Origin: Acidobacteriota bacterium
GTDB lineage: Bacteria > Acidobacteriota > Vicinamibacteria > Fen-336
Assembly: GCA_011526565.1 (NCBI GenBank)
Contig: WYBL01000152.1
Span: 1-64,000 of the forward strand
DNA: 64,000 nt
Reading direction: 5' to 3'
Shown here: positions 1-6,242 of the stretch, piece after piece
Position numbering within the stretch: the first letter of the stretch is position 1
Layout of the letters: the number at the start of each line of letters is the position of its first letter
Position numbers and translations under genes: made by a program
The notes under the pieces: generated by a model
What the model saw: only the letters and a program-made list of their open reading frames with translations
What the model was told of the DNA's origin: nothing
The model's database searches: none

Positions 1-1141
1 CCCGGTCGAGGCGGCTGCCGGGCTCGCGCGGGCGGGGGGTGACGCGCACTCCCGCGCGGGCGAGCTGCTCGATCACGCCGGTGGCCACGCTCTCGATGCC
101 CGCGTACCGGCGGTCCTCCCAGTCGAGTTCCATCGCGAGGTCCGTGGCGCCGGCGGCCGCGAGCAGCCCCTGCGCCGCCTCCGGGTCGGGAGGCTCGACC
201 GCCAGGTGGCCATGCGCACCCACGAGCTCGGGTGGCACCAGCTCGCGGAACGGGACGCCGGGCGCGGGATCGATCGGCGCCAGGAGGGCCCGCGGGTCCA
301 GCGCGCGGCGCAGGGCGCGCCGCACCCGGACGTCGCGCAGCTCGGGGCGGCGGGTCGACGGCAGGCTGTTGAGGCCGAGGAAGAGGACCCGCAGGCTGGG
401 GCGCTCGATCGTGCGCAGGCCGGGCTCGCTCCGCAGCGCGTGCCAGGCCTGGCCGTCGGGCTCCGAGACGAGGTGGACCTCGCCGGCCCGCAGTCGTCGC
501 ACCGCTTCCGCCGGGTCCGGCACCGGGACGAAAGCGACGCGAGGCATGGCCGGGGCCCCGTCGCGGTGGCCGTCGACGGCGACCAGTTCCACCGCGCCGC
601 CCGGGGTCCAGCTCGTGACGCGGTAGGGCCCGGTGCCGAGCGGGATCGGGCTGCCGGGGGTTTCGACCGCGACCAGCAGTCGCGCGAGTTGCGAAGGCAG
701 CCAGCCGACGGGCCGCCGGGTGCGCAGTTGCACGGTGTCGGCGCCGACCGCCTGGACGACGGCCAGCAGGTGGCCGGGGCTGCGCTGCGTGTCGGGATCG
801 CCGAGGATGCGGTTGAAGTACGCGGCGACGTGGGCGGCCGTCAGCGTCGTGCCGTCGTGCAGTCGCACGCCGGGCCGCAGCCGGAACTCCCAGGTCAGGT
901 CGTCGGGGTTGTGCCACGACTCGGCGAGCGCCGGTTCGAGCCGCAGGTCGGCCGAGAGGTCGACCAGCGGCTCGTAGGCGCTGCGCAGGACGGAGTTGCT
1001 GACCTCGTCCGCCGAGCGGTGGGCCCACAGGTCCTGGGGGCCGTAGGGCACGGCCACCGCGATGCGCTCCAGCGCCGGAGCGCGCTGACAGCCGGCCCCG
1101 AGGGCGGCGAGGAGCGCGAGCGTCGTCAGCCTCCGGCGCAT
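1..1141 (-). CDS. ABC transporter solute-binding lipoprotein, family 5 (3' end cut by window)
   Basis: Reading leftward from an ATG at 1141-1139 the frame stays open to base 1, giving about 380 residues without a stop, so the C-terminus is missing. The N-terminus is a lipoprotein signal: MRRR, a hydrophobic run, then LGAGC with the lipidated Cys at about residue 18. Downstream the motif SAYEPLVDLS followed by LAESWHNPDDLTWEFRLRPG is typical of SBP_bac_5 (oligopeptide/nickel/dipeptide-binding) proteins, which capture a substrate outside the membrane for an ABC importer. No permease or ATPase is visible because the window ends. The start lies 12 bases after the stop of the upstream histidine kinase, so it is probably the last visible gene of that operon. 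Substrate unknown. Confidence 0.85.
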   Translation of the reverse strand, partial: MRRRLTTLALLAALGAGCQRAPALERIAVAVPYGPQDLWAHRSADEVSNSVLRSAYEPLVDLSADLRLEPALAESWHNPDDLTWEFRLRPGVRLHDGTTLTAAHVAAYFNRILGDPDTQRSPGHLLAVVQAVGADTVQLRTRRPVGWLPSQLARLLVAVETPGSPIPLGTGPYRVTSWTPGGAVELVAVDGHRDGAPAMPRVAFVPVPDPAEAVRRLRAGEVHLVSEPDGQAWHALRSEPGLRTIERPSLRVLFLGLNSLPSTRRPELRDVRVRRALRRALDPRALLAPIDPAPGVPFRELVPPELVGAHGHLAVEPPDPEAAQGLLAAAGATDLAMELDWEDRRYAGIESVATGVIEQLARAGVRVTPRPREPGSRLDR

Positions 1142-1153
1142 GGCCGGGGCATC

Positions 1154-2215
1154 CTACCGCGGCGCGGCCTCCGGCTCGGCGGGCAACTCGAGCCGCACCC
1201 GGAAGCTCCCGGCGGCCCCGCCGGCCTCCAGGCGCCCGCGCCCGCCGCTGGCGGCCGCCAGCCGGCGCCGCACGTTCTCGAGGCCCACCCCCTCTCCGCG
1301 GCGCCGCGGCGGGGCGTCGACGTCGACGGGGTTCTCCACCTCGAGCCAGAGCCGGTCGCCCGCGCGCCCCGCGGCGACCCGCACGACGCCGCCCTCGACG
1401 AGCCCCGCGATGCCGTGGCCGACGGCGTTCTCCACCAGCGGCTGCAGCAGGAGCGGCGGCACAGGCACGGCGCGCGCGTTCTCGTCCACCTCCCAGGCGA
1501 CGCGCAGCCGATCGCCGAAGCGGACCTGCTCGATCGCCAGGTAGCGCTCGACGAGGCCCAGCTCTTCGCCCAGCGGAATCGCGTCGCGCTGGCCGTGGCG
1601 CAACGACAGGCGCAGGAACTCGGCGAGTCGCACGCACATGTCGCGGGCCCCGGCCGGGTGGGCCGTGGTCAGCGCGCTGATCGAGTTGAGGGCGTTGAAC
1701 AGGAAGTGGGGCTGGAGCTGGGCGCGCAGCGCCTTGAGCTCCGCCTCGCGCGAGAGCACGCGCTGGTCCAGTTCGCGCCGCTCCGCCTCGTGCGAGCGCC
1801 GGGCCGCGGCCTGCGCGTGCTGCAGCGCGGCGGCGAGCAGGAAGCCGAGGCCGCCGATCGAGGTCAGCAGCGGCACGGCGGCCTCGAGCCGGGCCTCGAC
1901 GCCGGGGAAGGCGGGCGCCGCGGCGGCGGCCAGGCCGCGCGCGGTGGCGACCCAGACGGCGCTGGCCATCGCCGCCGCCAGCGCGTGGACGAGGATCAGC
2001 CGCCACAGGGCCGTGCGGCCGAGCGGCTGCGAGTCCGCGAGCGAGCGGGCGGGGAAGCCGAACCCGCCGAGCACCGCGGCCAGCGGCAGGGCCAGCACCA
2101 GCGCTTCGCCGCCGCCGAGCCCGCCCGACCGCAGCGCCAGGGCCAGCAGGCCCCAGACCGGCGGCACCGCCGCCAGCAGGGGGCCCAGCCGGCCCGGGCT
2201 CGTCTCGGGCGCCAT
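1154..2215 (-). CDS. LytS/YehU-type sensor histidine kinase
   Basis: Predicted 353-residue membrane histidine kinase of the His_kinase (PF06580) class, which pairs with LytTR-type response regulators. The N-terminal 130 residues contain several hydrophobic segments. A short coiled region leads to the H-box QPHFLFNALNSIS with the phosphoacceptor His at about residue 170. The C-terminal ATPase shows an N-box-like LLLQPLVENAVGHG and a G-box GVGLENVRRRL. I chose the ATG at 2215, five bases after the stop of the LiaF-like gene; an in-frame upstream extension would run through that gene. The likely partner is the LytTR protein encoded divergently at 3416. The stimulus is unknown, but the LiaF-like neighbours suggest envelope stress. 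Confidence 0.88.
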   Translation of the reverse strand: MAPETSPGRLGPLLAAVPPVWGLLALALRSGGLGGGEALVLALPLAAVLGGFGFPARSLADSQPLGRTALWRLILVHALAAAMASAVWVATARGLAAAAAPAFPGVEARLEAAVPLLTSIGGLGFLLAAALQHAQAAARRSHEAERRELDQRVLSREAELKALRAQLQPHFLFNALNSISALTTAHPAGARDMCVRLAEFLRLSLRHGQRDAIPLGEELGLVERYLAIEQVRFGDRLRVAWEVDENARAVPVPPLLLQPLVENAVGHGIAGLVEGGVVRVAAGRAGDRLWLEVENPVDVDAPPRRRGEGVGLENVRRRLAAASGGRGRLEAGGAAGSFRVRLELPAEPEAAPR

Positions 2216-2220
2216 CGCCT

Positions 2221-2904
2221 TCAGTTCTTGATCTCGACGCCGCCCATCATCGCGAAGGCGTTGACGACCAGCCGCTTGCCGGTCTCCTCGCCCGGCGCCT
2301 CGGTCTCGTCCGTGATGCCGCCCATGAAGGGGATGCCGCGGATCACGACGTGCCAGTCGCGGGGCACGCGGATCTCGATCCCGCCCATGAAGGCCACCGC
2401 GTCGATCAGCGCCTCGCCGTCGCGCGGGGTGGCGTGACGCAGGTCGAACTCGCAGCCGCCCATGACCGCCATCATGTCGGCGCCCTCGAACTCGGGCGAG
2501 TCGTTCTTGAGCTGGTGCGCGCCCATCACGGCGACGACGTGGCTGCGGCGCGCGGTCGTCACCGGCAGGTCGCCGCGCCGGCGGAAGCCGCCGAAGGCGA
2601 CGTGGGCGCCGATCAGGACGAACAGCGCGCCGGGCCACAGGTCCCAGAAGCTGACCGCCACGAGGCCCAGGTTGCTGCCCAGCATCCACGCTCCGGCGGC
2701 GCTCCACAGCGCGCCGGCCACCCGGCGCCGTGGGTCGAGCGCGAGCGTGATGCCGAAGGCGATCAGGAACAGCGGCCACCACTTGAGGTACTGGCGCGCC
2801 TCGATCAGGCGCAGGTTGCCGAGCGTGAACACCACGCCGACGGCCATCAGCAGCAGGCCGAGCACGGTGCGGGGCTGCAGCGCGGGGCTCTTCTCAACGG
2901 TCAT
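2221..2904 (-). CDS. LiaF-like membrane protein
   Basis: 227 residues. The first half holds about four hydrophobic segments (for example LGLLLMAVGVVFTLGNL and WWPLFLIAFGITLAL), matching the LiaF/LiaI transmembrane region. The second half, from about residue 118, is a beta-strand-rich domain with five short repeats: AVMGAHQLKN, AVMGGCEFDL, AFMGGIEIRV, PFMGGITDET and AMMGGVEIKN. This is characteristic of the LiaF C-terminal domain family. LiaF proteins inhibit a cognate LiaS-type kinase during envelope stress, and a similar role toward the downstream kinase is an inference. The start overlaps the upstream gene by 11 bases. Confidence 0.8.
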   Translation of the reverse strand: MTVEKSPALQPRTVLGLLLMAVGVVFTLGNLRLIEARQYLKWWPLFLIAFGITLALDPRRRVAGALWSAAGAWMLGSNLGLVAVSFWDLWPGALFVLIGAHVAFGGFRRRGDLPVTTARRSHVVAVMGAHQLKNDSPEFEGADMMAVMGGCEFDLRHATPRDGEALIDAVAFMGGIEIRVPRDWHVVIRGIPFMGGITDETEAPGEETGKRLVVNAFAMMGGVEIKN

Positions 2905-3277
2905 GGCGGGCCTCCGAGGTGGCGGACGAGGTGGGCGCGGGGCGACGGGACTCCATCAGCGACTCGAACACGAGCGAAGCGCCGGCGGCGACGAGGAACA
3001 GGGGCCAGGAGTCCCACAACGACAGGACCTCCAGGTTGTGGGCCAGCAGCAGCAGGCCGGCGCCCGCGAGACCCAGGCCGTCGCACCAGCCCCGGCGGTT
3101 GAGCCACTGGCCGAGGCCGAGGAAGACGAGGGCCAGCGGCCAGAACTTCTGGTACTGGTAGACCCGGATCTCGATCCACCCCAGCCGGTCCGCGGTCATC
3201 AGCAGGCCCAGGCTCATCATCATCAGGCCCACGGCGACCGCGCCCGTGGAGTCGACCCGCCCGCCCTTCCTGGCCAT
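2894..3277 (-). CDS. Small LiaI/LiaF-like transmembrane protein (DUF5668-type)
   Basis: 127 residues. It has about four membrane segments, including AVGLMMMSLGLLMTADRLGW, FWPLALVFLGLGQW, GLGLAGAGLLLLAH and WPLFLVAAGASLVFES, then a polar tail. This resembles the transmembrane half of the adjacent LiaF-like protein without its beta-repeat domain. The ATG at 3277 is chosen because AGGAGGGATCGGA lies immediately upstream on the minus strand; a much longer in-frame extension runs antisense through the kinase gene and is spurious. It is the first gene of the minus-strand operon. It may be a membrane anchor or regulator of the kinase, but this is not established. Confidence 0.72.
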   Translation of the reverse strand: MARKGGRVDSTGAVAVGLMMMSLGLLMTADRLGWIEIRVYQYQKFWPLALVFLGLGQWLNRRGWCDGLGLAGAGLLLLAHNLEVLSLWDSWPLFLVAAGASLVFESLMESRRPAPTSSATSEARHDR

Positions 3278-3328
3278 TCCGATCCCTCCTGCGAATCCTA
3301 ACGAGGCCGGCCCTGCTGCCGGGCCCGT

Positions 3329-3365
3329 GACCCGGCGAACGGCGGCGGAGACCCGGCGAACGGCG
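3329..3365. promoter_or_regulatory. Direct-repeat operator of LytTR type in the divergent intergenic region
   Basis: Two identical 16-base copies, GACCCGGCGAACGGCG, lie at 3329-3344 and 3350-3365, exactly 21 bases apart. Read on the minus strand the core is GCCGTTCGC, twice, with 12 bases between. LytTR regulators are known to bind pairs of about 9-base direct repeats with a GTT core and about 12-base spacing, so sequence, spacing and position all fit. It lies upstream of the minus-strand operon, and the regulator gene is on the other side. Binding is an inference. Confidence 0.6.
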
Positions 3366-3399
3366 CAGGCCGCGGGCAGCGCGGCTCGTACTGCACCTC

Positions 3400-3405
3400 T
3401 AGAAT
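3400..3405 (+). promoter_or_regulatory. Candidate -10 element of the kinase-LytTR gene
   Basis: TAGAAT lies 10 bases before the preferred ATG at 3416, so the transcript would be nearly leaderless. No convincing -35 was found. The upstream in-frame ATG at 3404 overlaps this element, which argues for the later start. Confidence 0.35.
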
Positions 3406-3415
3406 GGGCCTGCGC

Positions 3416-5098
3416 ATGATCGGGCGAACGCTGTCGCACTATCGAGTCACCGGGGAACTGAGCCGTGGGGGCATCGGGGTCGTCTACGTCGCGACCGACT
3501 TGGGCCTCGGCCGCGAGGTCGCCCTCAAGGTGCTGCGGCCCGACCGGGTCGGGGACCCGGAGCTGCGCTCGCGGCTGCTGCGCGAGGCGCGGGCCGCCGC
3601 TTCGCTGCAGCACCCGGCGATCGCGGTCGTGCACGAGGTCGGGGAAGAAGACGGTGTCGCCTTCATCGCCATGGAACGGGTGCCGGGGCGGCGGCTCGAC
3701 GAGTGGGCTGCCGGCGCCGGTGCGGACGCGGGGCTCGCGGCCCGGCTCGACCTCGCCCGGCAGATCGCCGAAGGGCTGGCCGCGGCGCACGCAGCCGGGA
3801 TCGTGCACCGCGACCTGAAGCCCGCGAACGTGCTGGTCACGGCCGAACGGCGCGTCAAGCTGATCGACTTCGGGCTGGCCAAGCTGCTGCACCCGCTGGG
3901 CGACTTCGGCGGCGCGGTCGACACGCCCGCCCAGGCGGGCACCGACCCGGGGCGCATCCTGGGCACCGCGGCGTACATGGCGCCGGAGCAGGCGCGCGGC
4001 GAAGACGTCGACCGCCGCGCCGACGTCTTCTCGTTCGGCGCGCTGCTCCACGAGCTGTTCGCGGGAAGGCCCGCCTTCCTGCGCGCCAACGGCATCGAGA
4101 CGCTGCACGCGGTGCTGAAGGACCCGGCGCCGCGGCTTCCGCCGCTCGCGGGCGCCGCGCCCGATGTGCAGGCGGACCTGCAGGACCTGCTCGACCTCTG
4201 CCTCGCCAAGGACCGCGACGAGCGCTTCGGCTCGATGGCCGACGTGGTCGCCGAGCTGGCGGCGCTGCACGAACGCGCCGGCGCGGCCACCGCGACGCCC
4301 ACGCCCGCCCGCGCGTCGCGCGTCTCAGGCGCCCCGCGCCCGGGCCGGCTGCGGGTCGCGATCGTCGACGACGAGGCGCTGGCCCGCGCGGTGTTGCGCG
4401 AGTACCTGTCGGCGCACGCCGACGTGGACATCGTCGCCGAGTGCGCCAACGGCTTCGAGGCGGTGAAGGCGGCCGCCGAGCACGCGCCGGACCTGCTGAT
4501 GCTCGACGTGCAGATGCCCAAGCTCGACGGCTTCGAAGTGCTGGAGCTGATCGGCCGCGAGATCGGCGTGATCTTCGTGACCGCCTACGACGAGTACGCG
4601 CTGAAGGCGTTCGACGTGCACGCGGTCGACTACCTGCAGAAGCCGGTGTCCCGCGAGCGCTTCGACGCGGCGCTCGCGCGCGCCCGCGCGCGGCTCGGCC
4701 GGGTCGCCCCGCCTTCGGCCGTCGAACTGCGCGCCGCCGCACAACCTCCCGTCCCGGCCGCGGCGCCGCCCGCCTGGGCCGAGCGCATCCTGGTCCGCGA
4801 CGGCGCCCGCGTCCACGTGATCCCGACGCCGAAGCTGGACTGGGCGCAGGCCCAGGACGACTACGTGTGCCTGCGCTCGGAGGGCCGCGACTACCTGAAG
4901 GAACAGACGCTCGCCGAGCTCGAGCGCAGCCTCGACCCGACCCGCTTCGTCCGCATCCACCGCTCGTACCTGCTGAACCTCGAGCGCCTGGCGAGGATCG
5001 AGGCGTACGCCAAGGACTCGCGCACGGCGATCCTCCACGACGGCCACAAGCTCCCGGTCAGCCGCGCCGGGTACGCGAGGCTCAAGGCCCTGCTGTAG
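3416..5098 (+). CDS. Ser/Thr protein kinase - receiver - LytTR DNA-binding fusion
   Basis: About 560 residues with three modules. Residues 5-275 are a Pkn-type kinase: GGIGVVY glycine loop, VALKVL lysine, HRDLKPANVL, DFGLAK and YMAPEQARGE. Residues about 315-430 are a CheY-like receiver: VDDE acidic pair, phosphoacceptor Asp near 364 in LMLDVQMPKLDGFEVL, the VTAYDEYALKAF switch and the conserved Lys in LQKPV. Residues about 455-560 are a LytTR domain, with DYVCLRSEGRDYL and FVRIHRSYLLNL. MIGRTLSHYR at 3416 is preferred as the start because it matches the usual beginning of such kinases; an ATG four codons earlier is possible. A LytS-type kinase lies divergently. This architecture could accept both His-Asp and Ser/Thr phosphorylation input. 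Confidence 0.9.
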   Translation: MIGRTLSHYRVTGELSRGGIGVVYVATDLGLGREVALKVLRPDRVGDPELRSRLLREARAAASLQHPAIAVVHEVGEEDGVAFIAMERVPGRRLDEWAAGAGADAGLAARLDLARQIAEGLAAAHAAGIVHRDLKPANVLVTAERRVKLIDFGLAKLLHPLGDFGGAVDTPAQAGTDPGRILGTAAYMAPEQARGEDVDRRADVFSFGALLHELFAGRPAFLRANGIETLHAVLKDPAPRLPPLAGAAPDVQADLQDLLDLCLAKDRDERFGSMADVVAELAALHERAGAATATPTPARASRVSGAPRPGRLRVAIVDDEALARAVLREYLSAHADVDIVAECANGFEAVKAAAEHAPDLLMLDVQMPKLDGFEVLELIGREIGVIFVTAYDEYALKAFDVHAVDYLQKPVSRERFDAALARARARLGRVAPPSAVELRAAAQPPVPAAAPPAWAERILVRDGARVHVIPTPKLDWAQAQDDYVCLRSEGRDYLKEQTLAELERSLDPTRFVRIHRSYLLNLERLARIEAYAKDSRTAILHDGHKLPVSRAGYARLKALL

Positions 5099-5123
5099 CT
5101 GCGACATCGCTCCAGACTAGGCG

Positions 5124-5154
5124 TGATATCATGTTCGCAATGAGATCGATATCA
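5124..5154. promoter_or_regulatory. Repeated GATATCA boxes at the MNT gene start
   Basis: GATATCA occurs at 5125-5131 and again at 5148-5154, 23 bases apart, and the first copy is part of the palindrome TGATATCA (5124-5131). They flank the candidate start codons of the antitoxin gene, whose N-terminus resembles a ribbon-helix-helix domain. Autoregulatory binding is a guess. Confidence 0.25.
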
Positions 5155-5718
5155 ATAGATGCCGCGGCCCGCGTCGCCCGGGTGCTGCTGCGGTTGCCGG
5201 CGCCGCTCCACGCCGCGCTCTCGGCTGCGGCCTCCGCCCAGGGGCTCTCGTTCAACGCATACTGCGTGCGGCGGCTGGGTGCGCCGGCGCACCCGCACGA
5301 GGCCTCGCCGCTGCGCACGCTCGTGCTCGAGCGCGCGCTCGCCGCGTTCGGTGAGCGGCTCCAGGGCGCGCTCGCGCTCGGGTCGTGGGCGCGCGGGGAA
5401 GCAGGAGCGGGCTCGGACATCGACGTGCTGATCGCCGTCGATCGCGAGGTGGCGCTGACGCGGGACCTGTACCGGCGCTGGGACGCGTCGCCGCTCGTCT
5501 TCGAGGGCCGCGCGATCGACGCCCACTTCGTGCACCTGCCAGAGCCCGGCGCGGCGCCGACGGCGGTGTGGTGCGAGGCCGCAGTCGACGGCCTCGTCTG
5601 GTACGACCGTGACGGGGCGGTGGAGCGTCGCCTGGCCGACGTGCGGCGCGCGATCGCCGACGGCCGCGTCGTGCGCCGTCGCGTTCACGGCCAGCCGTAC
5701 TGGAAGGGAGCCGCCTGA
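5131..5718 (+). CDS. MNT-type nucleotidyltransferase with RHH-like N-terminus (antitoxin of MNT/HEPN pair)
   Basis: About 195 residues from the ATG at 5131 (192 from the ATG at 5140). Residues 15-50, with RVLLRLPAPLHAALSAAASA followed by LSFNAYCVRRL, resemble the ribbon-helix-helix segment of HicB/Arc-like antitoxins. Residues about 85-105 carry the minimal nucleotidyltransferase signature LGSWARGEAGAGSDIDVLIA (GS-x-ARGE-x-SD-x-D), and a later Asp in AIDAHFV could complete the metal site. In known MNT/HEPN pairs the nucleotidyltransferase AMPylates and silences the HEPN RNase. The stop overlaps the next start by one base (TGATG), as expected for a co-translated pair. Confidence 0.78.
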   Translation: MFAMRSISIDAAARVARVLLRLPAPLHAALSAAASAQGLSFNAYCVRRLGAPAHPHEASPLRTLVLERALAAFGERLQGALALGSWARGEAGAGSDIDVLIAVDREVALTRDLYRRWDASPLVFEGRAIDAHFVHLPEPGAAPTAVWCEAAVDGLVWYDRDGAVERRLADVRRAIADGRVVRRRVHGQPYWKGAA

Positions 5719-6137
5719 TGCGGAACCTGGACCTCGCGGCGGACTACCTGCGCCGCGCCGCCGCGCGGTTGCGGGCGCTCGACGTGCTGTACGAGGAGAA
5801 GAGCTGGGCCGACGTCGTGCGCGAATCGCAGGAAGTGGTCGAGCTGGCCCTCAAGGGGCTGCTCCGCGCGAGCGGGATCGAGCCGCCTCGCATCCACGAC
5901 GTCGCCGACGTGCTGCTCGCGGAGCGGAAGCGCCTGCCGGAAGGGCTCCAGGCGAAGGTCGAGTCGCTGGCAGCCCACTCCCGCGCGCTGCGCCGCGACC
6001 GCGAGCTGGCTTTCTACGGTGCCGAGGACCTCACTCCTTCGTCGTTCTACCGCGAGGCCGACGCCACCCAGGCGCGCGCCGCGGCCCGCGAGGTCGTGGC
6101 CGCCGTCCGCCCCCACGTCGCCGCTCCCAGCGCCTGA
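5718..6137 (+). CDS. HEPN-domain protein (toxin partner of MNT)
   Basis: 139 residues, almost wholly helical. The segment WADVVRESQEVVELALKGLL followed by RASGIEPPRIHDVADVL is the typical core of PF05168 HEPN proteins. The R-x4-6-H RNase motif is not clear-cut: R-IHD near PPRIHDVADVL is the nearest match. It starts on the last base of the nucleotidyltransferase gene. Both genes together form the usual type VII-like toxin-antitoxin arrangement. If the catalytic motif is truly absent, the pair could have been co-opted for another role. Confidence 0.75.
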   Translation: MRNLDLAADYLRRAAARLRALDVLYEEKSWADVVRESQEVVELALKGLLRASGIEPPRIHDVADVLLAERKRLPEGLQAKVESLAAHSRALRRDRELAFYGAEDLTPSSFYREADATQARAAAREVVAAVRPHVAAPSA

Positions 6138-6242
6138 GCCCCGCCGGCGGCCTGGCATCCGTGTTGCCTTTGTGTGACGAGGCGGAGGCGGGCATCGGGC
6201 CCGCCGCCGGCTCCGCGGATCGCGGCAAGGGGCTGAGGCAAA

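Noticed and set aside
206-2437. Long plus-strand open frame of over 700 codons
   Set aside because: It is antisense to the solute-binding protein and histidine kinase, with an Arg/Gly/Ala-rich, low-complexity translation typical of antisense frames at high GC.
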